Part shown: positions 16,143-24,969 of the stretch, one piece after another | Position numbering within the stretch: position 1 is the stretch's first letter | Layout of the letters: every line of letters starts with the position of its first letter | Assembly (NCBI GenBank): GCA_910577115.1 | Contig: CAJTMC010000005.1 | Span: 1 to 64,000 of the forward strand | Direction: 5' to 3' | DNA: 64,000 nt | From: an uncultured Lachnospiraceae bacterium | GTDB taxonomy: Bacteria > Bacillota > Clostridia > Lachnospirales > Lachnospiraceae | The notes under the pieces: generated by a model | Database searches by the model: none | The model's input: only the letters and a program-made list of their open reading frames with translations | What the model was told of the DNA's origin: nothing | Translations under genes and position numbers: made by a program

Positions 16143-18563
16143 CTATGCACGTAGCTCAATGCCAAGTCCCTCAAGACCATTTAAAATCTTCTTCATCGCG
16201 CCGGAAACATCGCTCTCCTCAAGCGTTCTGTCCTTTGCCCGGAACGTAATGGAATATGCGACTGACTTAAAGCCTTCCTTAATCTGAGAACCCTCGTAAA
16301 TGTCAAAGAGCTGATAATTCTCCAAGATTTTTCCGCCCCTTTGCGCAATCACTTTCTCAATATCTCCAACTAAAATATTCTTCGGCACAACCATGCTGAT
16401 GTCTCGTGACACAGCCGGATACTTTGCAATGCCTTCATACTTTCTGTCAAAGGAAGCAAACGGCAACACTTCCGGCATATCAAGCACCGCAACATAAACC
16501 TTTGTATCAATGTCATAATTGTCGGCAACCTCTGGATGAATTTCTCCAAGATAACCGATTACGGTATCATTATATATAATTAATGCCTGACGTCCCGGAT
16601 GAAGGAATGGCTTTCCTGCGTTCGGGTCATATGTGGCTTTCTTTTTCATGCCGATGCTTTCCAAAAACTCCTCCACAACACCCTTCATGGTAAAGAAATC
16701 ACCATCTCCGTACATTCCAAGTGTAAACTGCATTCTCTCATCAGCATAGTCAACCACAGGCACACTCTTTGGAATATAAATATTTCCAAGCTCATACAAC
16801 CTTACATTTTTATTCCTTCTGTTATAATTCGTCGCAAGCGAAGTCAAAATTCCGTTGAGCGAAATCGTTCTCATAATTGAGAAATCCTCACCTAAAGGAT
16901 TCGAAATTGTAACCGTTTTTCGAAGCTCGCTGTCAGCTGGCAGTAACAATTTATCAAACACCTTCGGGCTCTCGAAAGAATAGCACATTCCCTGCGAAAA
17001 GCCGCAGTATTCGGCAATATCTCTTGCCTTCTCCTCAATTCTTAACTTAAACGGAAGCTTTCCTGTCATCGCCTCTCCGCTCGGGAGCGTGGTCGGTATT
17101 CTGTCATAACCGTAAAATCTCGCCACTTCCTCTGCAATATCCGCAAAACACTCCACATCCTGCCGGAAGGAAGGCACTGTAATCCTGTTTGTATCCGCAT
17201 CATACGAAAGCTCTAACCGGTCAAAGATTGCAAGCATTTCCTCTTTTGCAATATCGGTGCCAAGAAATTGATTAATCCTGTCCGGTTCAAACTCAATCTG
17301 ATTCAGTTCCTTCAAAGGCACTTTCACATCTACAATACCTCTTACAACTTCGCCGCAGCCAAGCTCCTCAATCAGCTGACACGCCCTGTTAATTGCTGCC
17401 TCGGCATTTCTTGGGTCAAGTCCTTTTTCAAAAATGCCGGACGCGTCTGTCCGAAGTCCAACACGCTTTGATGACTTTCTGATATTGGCGCCGTTAAAAG
17501 TCGCCGCCTCAAGCAAAACCGTCTGCACATCATCCGTAATTTTGGAATTCTCGCCGCCCATAATACCTGCAAGACCAATCTCCTTCTCGGCATCACAAAT
17601 CATCAGCATTTCCGAATCCAGCTTTCTTGCCTGACCGTCCAGCGTGCAGAATTCATCACCGTCCTGTGCGCGTCTGACAATAATTTTATTTCCTGCAACG
17701 GTACTCAAATCATACGCATGCATGGGCTGGCCGTATTCCATCATCACATAGTTTGTAATATCCACAAGATTATTAATCGGTCTGATGCCGCATGCCGCAA
17801 GGCGTCTTTGCATCCACTCGGGAGAAGGCGCGATCTTTATATTTTTGCAGACTCTTGCGCAGTAACGTGTGCAAAGGTCGGTATCCTGTATCTCAACGGA
17901 AATATAATTGTTGACGTCCTCGTCATTTCCGCCTGCCAAAACAGACGGTGCCTGAAACGGCTTTCTAAAAGTTGCCGCTGCCTCTCTTGCAATTCCTAAA
18001 ACACTGTAGCAATCCACACGGTTTGAAGTCACCTCATACTCCACAACCGTATCATGCAGTCCAAGCGCTTCAATCGCGTCCTCGCCCGACGTAACCTCCT
18101 TTTGGAACACATATACGCCGTCCTGTGGCGCTTCGGGATAAAAATCGCGGCTGGAGCCAAGCTCCTCGATCGAACACATCATACCGCTTGATTCAATTCC
18201 CCTAAGCTTTCCTGCCTTAATTTTGATACCGTTTTCCGGAAGCGGTCCGCCGTCATGTCCCCCTGCAACCTTTCCGCCGTCAAGAACGGTAGGCACATAA
18301 TCGCCTTCCTTTAAATTCGGTGCGCCTGTCACAATTTGAATGGTCTCCGTTCCGATATTAACCTGACAGATAATCAGCTTATCCGCGTCAGGATGACGCT
18401 CAATTTTCTCAATGCGTCCTACGACGATTTTCTCAAGATTATTATCAAGGCGGGTATATCCCTCAACCTTTGTTCCCGAAAGCGTCATCGCGTCCATATA
18501 TTCCTTGTCCCCGCACTCCAGTTCGGGCACATATGCTTTTATCCATGATAATGGTGTATTCAT
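16143..18563 (-). CDS. pheT: phenylalanyl-tRNA synthetase beta subunit
   Basis: An 806-residue PheT of normal length. In order: the EMAP/tRNA-binding domain (about 40-150), the B3/B4 editing domain (about 215-390, with the EYGQPMHAYD block), B5 (about 410-480), the synthetase-like core and the C-terminal ferredoxin-fold anticodon-binding domain (about 710-806, KYPAVSRDISMVVPK). It forms the alpha2-beta2 enzyme with PheS, encoded 150 nt upstream. A hairpin and a TGACA palindrome lie in the gap between pheS and pheT. Confidence 0.97.
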   Translation of the reverse strand: MNTPLSWIKAYVPELECGDKEYMDAMTLSGTKVEGYTRLDNNLEKIVVGRIEKIERHPDADKLIICQVNIGTETIQIVTGAPNLKEGDYVPTVLDGGKVAGGHDGGPLPENGIKIKAGKLRGIESSGMMCSIEELGSSRDFYPEAPQDGVYVFQKEVTSGEDAIEALGLHDTVVEYEVTSNRVDCYSVLGIAREAAATFRKPFQAPSVLAGGNDEDVNNYISVEIQDTDLCTRYCARVCKNIKIAPSPEWMQRRLAACGIRPINNLVDITNYVMMEYGQPMHAYDLSTVAGNKIIVRRAQDGDEFCTLDGQARKLDSEMLMICDAEKEIGLAGIMGGENSKITDDVQTVLLEAATFNGANIRKSSKRVGLRTDASGIFEKGLDPRNAEAAINRACQLIEELGCGEVVRGIVDVKVPLKELNQIEFEPDRINQFLGTDIAKEEMLAIFDRLELSYDADTNRITVPSFRQDVECFADIAEEVARFYGYDRIPTTLPSGEAMTGKLPFKLRIEEKARDIAEYCGFSQGMCYSFESPKVFDKLLLPADSELRKTVTISNPLGEDFSIMRTISLNGILTSLATNYNRRNKNVRLYELGNIYIPKSVPVVDYADERMQFTLGMYGDGDFFTMKGVVEEFLESIGMKKKATYDPNAGKPFLHPGRQALIIYNDTVIGYLGEIHPEVADNYDIDTKVYVAVLDMPEVLPFASFDRKYEGIAKYPAVSRDISMVVPKNILVGDIEKVIAQRGGKILENYQLFDIYEGSQIKEGFKSVAYSITFRAKDRTLEESDVSGAMKKILNGLEGLGIELRA

Positions 18564-18596
18564 ATTTCAAGATCCTCCAATTATATTATAGCTGCG

Positions 18597-18618
18597 AATT
18601 TGTGCTATTGTACAAATT
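18597..18618. repeat. intercistronic hairpin in the pheS-pheT gap
   Basis: AATTTGTGC/GTACAAATT arms with loop TATT, flanked by GCG on each side. It lies 34-55 nt before the pheT start and belongs with the TTGTGC hairpins at 8912 and 32349. Confidence 0.55.
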
Positions 18619-18649
18619 TGCGTTTCTCATTTTCGATAACTTTGTTTTC

Positions 18650-18663
18650 TGACATATATGTCA
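18650..18663. repeat. perfect 14-nt palindrome in the pheS-pheT gap
   Basis: TGACATATATGTCA is a perfect palindrome. It shares TGACA/TGTCA arms with the dyads at 10160 and 20088. Possible operator; no direct evidence. Confidence 0.35.
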
Positions 18664-18714
18664 TATTTAATTTCTGTTTATAAACACCAAACAGCTTTAC
18701 AAACGCTTACCGGA

Positions 18715-19734
18715 TTAAAACTGTTTCAAAAACCGGATATCATTCTCATATAAAAGCCGCATATCATCAATCTCATACTTCAGCAGCGCGATTCTTTCAA
18801 GTCCCACACCAAATGCAAATCCCGTATATTCCTCTGGGGCGATGTTGCACATTTTTAAAACCTTCGGGTGCACCATACCACAGCCAAGAATCTCAATCCA
18901 GCCCTCTCCTTTACAGAAACGGCAGCCGCTTCCGCCACACTTAAAGCATGACACATCCATTTCAGCCGAAGGCTCCGTAAACGGAAAATGGTGCGGTCTG
19001 AACTTTACCTTCGTATCCTCACCGAAAAGCTCCTTTGCAAACTCTGCAAGTGTGCCTTTTAAATCGGCAAATGTGATTTTTTTGTCAATAACCAGTCCTT
19101 CAACTTGATGAAACGATGGGGAATGTGTCGCGTCCACCTCATCTGCCCGAAATACGCGTCCTGGTGCAATCATACGAATCGGAAGTCTTCCTTTCTCCAT
19201 TTCATGTACTTGCACGCCTGAGGTCTGCGTCCGAAGCAAAATATCCCCATTGATATAAAATGTATCCTGCTCGTCCTTTGCAGGATGGTCGGCGGGGATA
19301 TTGAGCGCCTCAAAGTTATAATAATCTTTCTCAATCTCAGGTCCTTCCACAACCTCGTATCCCATTCCGATAAAAATCCGCTCAATTTCTTCCAGCGCAA
19401 TCGTATTGGGGTGGCGATGTCCTACATTGTTTTTCTGCGCGGGGAGCGTCACGTCAATAACCTCCGCTTTCATTCGCGCCTCGCGCAGCTTGCGCTCCAT
19501 TCCCGTACGCGCTTCTTCAAGCACTTTCTCAATTTCCTCACGCGCCTCGTTTACAAGCTGTCCGACTTTTGGTCTGTCCTCCGGCGCTACGTCCTTCATG
19601 CCCTTGAGCACAGCGGTCAACTCTCCTTTTTTACCTAAAAAATTGACACGCACATCATTTAATTTATCCAGTGCGTCACTCATGTTAATTTGGCGAATCG
19701 CCTCCGCTTTAATCTTTTCCAATTTCTCTCTCAT
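18715..19734 (-). CDS. pheS: phenylalanyl-tRNA synthetase alpha subunit
   Basis: A 339-residue PheS. The N-terminal coiled coil (about 1-85) binds tRNA; the class II core has GHRHPNTIALEEIERIF, RTQTSGVQ (motif 2 neighbourhood), and GFAFGVGLERIALLKY (motif 3). A zinc-knuckle-like CFKCGGSGCRFCKGEGW sits around 258-275. Expression should respond to uncharged tRNA-Phe through the T-box leader directly upstream. I take the ATG at 19734; a TTG four codons earlier is closer to AAAGGA and cannot be excluded. Confidence 0.97.
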   Translation of the reverse strand: MREKLEKIKAEAIRQINMSDALDKLNDVRVNFLGKKGELTAVLKGMKDVAPEDRPKVGQLVNEAREEIEKVLEEARTGMERKLREARMKAEVIDVTLPAQKNNVGHRHPNTIALEEIERIFIGMGYEVVEGPEIEKDYYNFEALNIPADHPAKDEQDTFYINGDILLRTQTSGVQVHEMEKGRLPIRMIAPGRVFRADEVDATHSPSFHQVEGLVIDKKITFADLKGTLAEFAKELFGEDTKVKFRPHHFPFTEPSAEMDVSCFKCGGSGCRFCKGEGWIEILGCGMVHPKVLKMCNIAPEEYTGFAFGVGLERIALLKYEIDDMRLLYENDIRFLKQF

Positions 19735-19776
19735 TGCTGCAATCAAATCCTTTCTATAAATTGATATTTCAGTGCA

Positions 19777-20070
19777 TTAAAAAATCCCTCGCAGAACATT
19801 ACACACTCTGCAAGGGACGAATAAACCGCGGTACCACCCAATTTTCCATATGTTTTGGATATATGGACACTCATATATACTTAACGCGTCATTCACGTCT
19901 TTCTCTACTGTCTGTCAAAAAATTAACAGGTTTCAAAAAAGCAGCTCCAGTGGGAAATTCGACATCATATCTGAACTTGGGAGGCTTTCAGCCGGTGACC
20001 TCCGTTCTCTGAAAGAAAATATGACGCTACTTTGCACCTTCATCGCATTTTTAAATTTATTTTTTTAAAT
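19777..20070 (-). promoter_or_regulatory. T-box leader of pheST
   Basis: Minus-strand leader carrying the T-box core GGGTGGTACCGCGG (19826-19839). Upstream in the RNA, GAATTTCCCACTGGAGC gives a likely specifier UUC for phenylalanine. Downstream a stem TCCCTTGCAGA/TCTGCGAGGGA (19785-19817) followed by TTTTTT is the terminator that uncharged tRNA-Phe would disrupt. This matches control of a phenylalanyl-tRNA synthetase operon. Confidence 0.93.
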
Positions 20071-20081
20071 ACCTAGAAACA

Positions 20082-20110
20082 ATCATATGACAAGTATGTC
20101 AAAAAGTCAA
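20082..20110 (-). promoter_or_regulatory. promoter of the pheST T-box operon
   Basis: On the minus strand TTGACT and TATGAT are 17 nt apart, a near-consensus sigma-A promoter just before the T-box leader. The spacer holds the TGACA/TGTCA dyad at 20088-20101. Confidence 0.75.
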
Positions 20111-20125
20111 GAATGAATTTTATAA

Positions 20126-20445
20126 ATTATTCTGTTTGAAAATCCTGATCAGATAACGCGACGTTTTGAACGCGCATTCCCAAAATTGGGAATTAAAAGT
20201 TTCCGTTATCATGATCTGCGGCACTACGCAGCGTCCATCATGCACGCAATTGATATACCGGATCAACGCGGCGAGTGGAGCTCTGACAAAACATTAAAAG
20301 CAATTTACAGAGGGACAATTGAAGAATATATGCAGAAATTTACAAACATGACACGGCTGCATTTTAACAATATGCAGCACGAAATGCAACATGAAATAGA
20401 AAAAGCCCAGAAAAATCCAGGCTTATCTAATGGAGCAGACGGGAG
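20126..20445 (+). pseudogene. tyrosine-recombinase C-terminal relic next to ssrA
   Basis: A plus-strand frame starting after a stop reads ENPDQITRRFERAF, SFRYHDLRHYAASIMHA and SDKTLKAIYRGTI: the last third of a phage/ICE-type tyrosine integrase. HDLRHY contains the catalytic HxLR histidine and arginine. In the next block DQRGEWSSD appears to lack a few residues relative to the usual DQYIMERGGW, so the second catalytic histidine/tryptophan region is damaged. The N-terminal domains are missing. The frame runs directly into the 3-prime end of ssrA, a favoured attachment site, so this is most likely the residue of an island once integrated there. Confidence 0.8.
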
Positions 20446-20774
20446 TCGAACCCGTGTCCAAAAAACCATCCCATGTACTTCTACAAGTTTAGCCGGCTGT
20501 TTCGGGCAAGCCCGTTTCCCTTCCGAATAGGCGATCCGGCTCCCCTAAACGGTCAGTAGCTTCATCATACGCCCACATGCGCAAAGCTTTGCATGTGTCG
20601 TTTCCTACAAAATCGATGCCTGAGTTCTAATGTGTAGGTGCACTAGGTCAGACAGCAGCCATTAGGCTGCGTATGCTAAATTATCTTCAGCGTTTAATTT
20701 TAATTTTGGAATTAACGCATGCCTGCGACTTGCTTCTCCATCTTCAAGTTCCCTGTCGAAACCTTTACTGCCCC
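20433..20774 (-). ncRNA. ssrA: tmRNA
   Basis: Minus-strand RNA starting GGGGCAGTAAAGGTTTCGAC and ending with the tRNA-like GGTTCGACTCCCGTCTGCTCCA. The message part reads ...AAC GCT GAA GAT AAT TTA GCA TAC GCA GCC TAA, giving a tag ending NAEDNLAYAA. The CCA appears not to be fully encoded. With SmpB (21296-21766) it rescues stalled ribosomes. It follows secG, rnr, smpB and a vanZ-like gene in the same orientation. Confidence 0.97.
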
Positions 20775-20837
20775 TTGACAATATTTACAATCAAGCTGCT
20801 AAAGGTCTAATTATAATACCAAATGCCATACATAAAG

Positions 20838-21281
20838 TCAAGTAGTTTGACTATTCTTTTTTAGGAATTTTTTCTCCCAAATCTTTACTGTCGCAACTCC
20901 CAGAAACGCGCCGAACGTATTTAAAATTAAATCGTCAAGCTCACTGACGCCGACTCCCCACACATACTGCATGCTTTCTATAAAAAGTGACAGCAAAAAG
21001 CCAAAAATTACAGTTGGAATCATCTTTTTGCCCCGATACCCCAAATACGCTCCAAACGGAATAAAGGCTGCAATATTTCCTCCAAAAAGGTATAAAAAGC
21101 GCCCCCATATATGATTCCGCACAAAAGGAATATATGCAGTAAAAAGACTTAAATTCAATACACCGTATTTCATAAAATTCTTATAGTGAAAGCCGTCACG
21201 AAGTATGGTAAAGCGAAAAAGCACCCCCATGTATATGACAAAAAGCACATGGACAATCCACCTATATTTCGTATTCTTCAT
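20838..21281 (-). CDS. VanZ-family membrane protein
   Basis: A 147-residue protein with four hydrophobic segments. The VanZ family blocks are present: NIAAFIPFGAYLGYRG and SLFIESMQYVWGVGVSELDD with NTFGAFLG. The acidic residues in ESMQ and ELDD are conserved in the family. VanZ of enterococci gives low-level teicoplanin resistance, but most chromosomal homologues have no known role. It starts 15 nt after smpB and is probably in the same transcript. Confidence 0.88.
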   Translation of the reverse strand: MKNTKYRWIVHVLFVIYMGVLFRFTILRDGFHYKNFMKYGVLNLSLFTAYIPFVRNHIWGRFLYLFGGNIAAFIPFGAYLGYRGKKMIPTVIFGFLLSLFIESMQYVWGVGVSELDDLILNTFGAFLGVATVKIWEKKFLKKNSQTT

Positions 21282-21295
21282 AATGATCCTATCAA

Positions 21296-21766
21296 TTAAT
21301 ATAAATTTTTTACTTTAAACTCTCTCTGTGCCTCGCGCCTTGCATCTTTTTTTGCAATATCCTCACGCTTGTCGTAGAGTTTCTTTCCTCTTGCAAGTCC
21401 AATCTCAACCTTTGCCCTGCCGTCGGAAAAATATACCTGAAGCGGAACAAGCGTATATCCCTTCTCCTTAATCCTTCCAAGCAGCTTATGAATCTCCTGC
21501 TTATGCATTAAGAGCTTTTTTACGCGCAAAGGATCCTTGTTAAATATATTTCCCTTCTCATAGGGCGATATATGCATGCCGTAAATAAATATTTCTGCGT
21601 TTTCAATTCGGATAAATGCCTCTTTGATGCTGCATTTTCCCATACGCAGCGACTTTACTTCCGTACCATGCAGCACGATACCGCACTCATATTTCTCTTC
21701 AATAAAATAGTCATGGTACGCCTTTTTGTTGTTGGCTACCAGCTTTAATGCATCCTTTTTTGCCAT
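21296..21766 (-). CDS. smpB: SmpB, tmRNA-binding protein
   Basis: A 156-residue SmpB of normal length. Conserved: the start LVANNKKAYHDYFIEEKYE, GTEVKSLRMGKCSIKEAF, and the basic C-terminal tail beginning KKLYDKREDIAKKDARRE that enters the mRNA channel. It delivers alanyl-tmRNA to stalled ribosomes. The gene follows rnr by 3 nt, and ssrA lies 0.5 kb downstream, so the trans-translation parts are together. Confidence 0.97.
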   Translation of the reverse strand: MAKKDALKLVANNKKAYHDYFIEEKYECGIVLHGTEVKSLRMGKCSIKEAFIRIENAEIFIYGMHISPYEKGNIFNKDPLRVKKLLMHKQEIHKLLGRIKEKGYTLVPLQVYFSDGRAKVEIGLARGKKLYDKREDIAKKDARREAQREFKVKNLY

Positions 21767-21769
21767 GTT

Positions 21770-23920
21770 TTATACCTTCTTGTCCTCTTCGTTTTCCCAT
21801 TCTTCGGGTATTACAAAATCAATGTTCCTCGAAATCCTGTCCACTGCATTGACCTTTACAGTCAACTTTTGTCCAAGCTTATATCGAATGTCTGTCGCCT
21901 GCCCCACCATCTCATAGGATTCCTCATCATAATAAAAGTAATCTCCGGGAAGCATGGATACATGAATCATGCCCTCAATCGTATTCGGCAATTCCACATA
22001 TATTCCCCATGAAGTAATGGAAGATATTACGCCCTCATAAATAGTGCCAATGCGCTCCTCCATATATTCCGCCTTTTTGAGCTTGTCTGTTTCACGCTCT
22101 GCCTCGTCCGCGCGGCGTTCCATTTCCGACGAATGCTTCGCCACTTCAGGAAGGATTTCATTAAAATGTTCAATCCGTTTCTCATTCAGTCTGCCGCGAA
22201 GTTCTTCCTTAATAATCCTGTGGATCTGCAAGTCAGGATACCTTCTGATTGGCGAAGTAAAGTGACAATAATACTGGCATGCAAGCCCAAAATGACCTGT
22301 ACAGTCAATTGTATATTTCGCCTGCTTCATACTCCTTAATGTAAGCCTGCTAATCATTGCCTCCTCGGGTGTATCCTCCACATTTGCAAGCAGCTTTTGA
22401 AGCTCTTTCGGGTGAAGCTCCTCCTGCTTGCTTTTCAGCGAATATCCAAAATTTCTGATAAAAGTACTCAGTTTTGCAATCTTTTCCGGATCAGGCGTAT
22501 CATGTGTACGGTAGACAAACGGCAACTCCAGCCAGTAGAAATGCTGTGCTACGGTTTCATTTGCAATCAGCATAAAGTCTTCAATAATCTTTGTTGCCAC
22601 ATTTCTGTCATAAGGCTGAATGTCTATGGGGTGCCCTTCCTCGTTCAAAATAATTTTTGTCTCCGGAAAATCAAAGTCGATTGATCCACGCTTTTTCCGC
22701 TTTTCGCGCAGAATTGCCGCAAGCTCACGCATCAATTCAAACATCGGCACAAGCATTTCGTATTCTTTGATTTCCGACTCATCATGATCCTCAAGAATTT
22801 TTTTCACGCTGGTGTACGACATGCGCCGATCTACTTTAATCACACTCTCCACCAGCTCATGACTTACAACCTCACCCTTTTGATCAATCGTCATCAGACA
22901 GCTTAACGCCAGCCTGTTTTCACCCGCATTCAGAGAACAGATTCCGTTTGAGAGCTTATGCGGAAGCATCGGAATCACCCGATCTACAAGATAGACACTG
23001 GTACCCCGATCCTTTGCTTCCCAGTCAAGCGCCGAATTTTCCTGCACATAATTTGTGACGTCTGCAATGTGTACACCTAATTGGTAAAACGCTCCGTCCT
23101 TTGAAAGGCTCACCGCATCGTCTAAGTCCTTTGCGTCCTCCCCGTCTATCGTCACCATCTGAACATCACAAAGATCGCGTCTGCCTGCCATATCTGCCTC
23201 AGACACTTCATTTGGAACATGCTCCGCCTGTTTCATGATTTTCTCCGAAAAATCCACAGGCAGTTCATAGCCCTTTACAATTGACATAATATCCACGCCC
23301 GGATCGTTTACATGACCAATAATCTCTATGATTTTTCCTTCCGGTTTCCTATTATTCTTTCCGTAATCCGTTATCTCACAGACAACCTTGTGCCCCGATA
23401 CGGCGCCCTTAGAGCGCTCTGCAGGTACAAAAATATCGGCGCCGATTTTCGTATTATCCGGAACCACAAAACCGAAATTTTTATTACTTTTATCGTAAGT
23501 GCCGACAACATGCCGCATACCGCGTGCAACAATCCCAATTACCTGCGCTTCCTGCCGCCTTCCGCCATGTCCCGACAACAATGCGACCTTTACTGTATCC
23601 TTATGAAATGCTCCGTTAATACGGTTTTCAGGGATATATAAGTCCTCCTCCCTGCCGTCTATCTCTACAAATCCAAATCCCTTCGGGTGGCTGATAAACG
23701 TACCGACCAACTCTTTATCCGAATTCTTTGCTTTTACAAACTTTCCCTTTTTGGTAATGGAAAGCTTTCCCTCCGCCAAAAGTTCGTTTAAGATACGATT
23801 CAACTCAGGCCTGTCCTCTTTAGAAACCTGTAGCATTGCTGCAAGCTCCTTCTCTTTCATTGGCACATAAAAATCCGCTTCCATTAAATCCAGTATTACC
23901 TTTTTTCTTTTATCCGACAT
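21770..23920 (-). CDS. rnr: ribonuclease R
   Basis: A 716-residue RNase R. I use the ATG at 23920, preceded by AAAGGAGG; an earlier in-frame start 18 codons up lacks a ribosome binding site. Domains in order: winged helix (about 1-70), two cold-shock domains (about 70-225), the RNB catalytic domain (VTIDGEDAKDLDDAVSL around 255-270 with the metal-binding aspartates, and FTSPIRRYPDLQIHR), and the S1 domain near the C-terminus (about 625-710). It degrades structured RNA 3-prime to 5-prime and mRNAs released by trans-translation, consistent with smpB next door. Confidence 0.96.
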   Translation of the reverse strand: MSDKRKKVILDLMEADFYVPMKEKELAAMLQVSKEDRPELNRILNELLAEGKLSITKKGKFVKAKNSDKELVGTFISHPKGFGFVEIDGREEDLYIPENRINGAFHKDTVKVALLSGHGGRRQEAQVIGIVARGMRHVVGTYDKSNKNFGFVVPDNTKIGADIFVPAERSKGAVSGHKVVCEITDYGKNNRKPEGKIIEIIGHVNDPGVDIMSIVKGYELPVDFSEKIMKQAEHVPNEVSEADMAGRRDLCDVQMVTIDGEDAKDLDDAVSLSKDGAFYQLGVHIADVTNYVQENSALDWEAKDRGTSVYLVDRVIPMLPHKLSNGICSLNAGENRLALSCLMTIDQKGEVVSHELVESVIKVDRRMSYTSVKKILEDHDESEIKEYEMLVPMFELMRELAAILREKRKKRGSIDFDFPETKIILNEEGHPIDIQPYDRNVATKIIEDFMLIANETVAQHFYWLELPFVYRTHDTPDPEKIAKLSTFIRNFGYSLKSKQEELHPKELQKLLANVEDTPEEAMISRLTLRSMKQAKYTIDCTGHFGLACQYYCHFTSPIRRYPDLQIHRIIKEELRGRLNEKRIEHFNEILPEVAKHSSEMERRADEAERETDKLKKAEYMEERIGTIYEGVISSITSWGIYVELPNTIEGMIHVSMLPGDYFYYDEESYEMVGQATDIRYKLGQKLTVKVNAVDRISRNIDFVIPEEWENEEDKKV

Positions 23921-24005
23921 GCCTGAACCTCCTTTATGCATTCTCATGTAAGTTTCCGCACTGTCCCTCCACAAACAGAATCATGCATGGTTTATATAGA
24001 AAAAA

Positions 24006-24029
24006 ACACCCTTGAATTTACAAGAGTGT
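24006..24029 (-). terminator. terminator after secG
   Basis: ACACCCTTG/CAAGAGTGT arms with a 6-nt loop, followed on the minus strand by TTTTTT. It would separate secG from the rnr-smpB transcript, at least in part. Confidence 0.75.
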
Positions 24030-24093
24030 CTAGTATAAGAAAGACCTACGCTGCAAATCTTCCTCACACCGAATGTTTTATCTTAAATAATAT

Positions 24094-24330
24094 TTAAAAA
24101 TTAATATTTAAAACAATTGCAAGTAACATAAATACAACGCCCAAAATTTTTGTAATCTTGACAAGCGCACCTTCCATCGAACGTCCCTTGTTCTTGCCCC
24201 AGTAGGTTTCTGCCGCACCACTGATTGCACCAAGTCCTGCGGATTTACCTTCCTGCATCAAAACAATCGCTGTAAATACAATCGATACCAATATCAAAAT
24301 AATCGTAAGTATGATTCGCAAAGCTGCCAT
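24094..24330 (-). CDS. secG: SecG, preprotein translocase subunit
   Basis: A 78-residue protein with two membrane helices (about 4-24 and 55-75) and the central family motif LMQEGKSAGLGAISGAAETYWGK trimmed here to its key residues G, K, S, G, G, A. SecG assists SecYE during export. Its position before rnr and smpB is a common arrangement in Firmicutes. The ribosome binding site AAGGAGG is strong. Confidence 0.94.
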   Translation of the reverse strand: MAALRIILTIILILVSIVFTAIVLMQEGKSAGLGAISGAAETYWGKNKGRSMEGALVKITKILGVVFMLLAIVLNINF

Positions 24331-24436
24331 CTTTACACCTCCTTAGTGATGACCTAACAGTAGAAAGTTTAACATAAGTAACCGGACTTTTCAACTGTTT
24401 TTTCAACTATTTTCCACTATTTTTATTTTTTAACCT

Positions 24437-24495
24437 CAAAACAGGGTATCTGATATTTTCTAAACAATTTAGAACATATCAGACACCCTGTTTTG
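24437..24495. repeat. 59-nt near-perfect palindrome
   Basis: The outer 20 nt of each side (starting CAAAACAGGG) are complementary with one mismatch, and the centre contains the dyad TCTAAA-CAA-TTTAGA. The structure could fold as one long hairpin. Neither strand has a T run right after it, so a simple terminator is not the best explanation. It lies between secG and the cytidylate-kinase-like gene. Confidence 0.75.
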
Positions 24496-24969
24496 AAACC
24501 ATTAATAAGAATTACCAAAAACCATGTGTGTTGGCATAAAAGGGTTTTTTCACATGTTTCAGGCTGTTCCCATTAATGCATTCTTCTGCGCAATATATAT
24601 ATCGTCAAATTTTTGGAATTTTTTATATTTTTCAAAAAATTTATGTAAATTCCTCATTTTCACTATTTTCTTTTTCTCCATCAGTGCAATTGTAAACAAT
24701 GCCGTCAGCGTCTCCAGCGTAAACTGTATTGTACGCGGCTTTGAACCAAGCTGCCGCATCAGAAACAAATTCTGTCCCCGCCAAACCGCGTTTCCCTTTC
24801 TTCTGATATAGCAGACAATCCAAAGATTAGATTTGACGGTTTTATTTTCGCGTTCAACAAGCCAAGCAGCTGCCGGCAGATATTTGACGACTTGAAAATA
24901 TTCCCAAAATATGTCATACTATATCATATAAACAGAAAATAAGCCAGACAAGACGAAAGGATGATGTGT
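24496..24969. other. intergenic region with possible decayed minus-strand frame
   Basis: Minus-strand frames between about 24560 and 24900 read NLFLMRQLGSKPRT and LTALFTIALM, weakly like a piece of an FtsX-type ABC permease, but they are short, shifted and without a start. I treat this as probable decayed sequence. A promoter for the plus-strand kinase-like gene should lie near 24900-24950. Confidence 0.3.
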
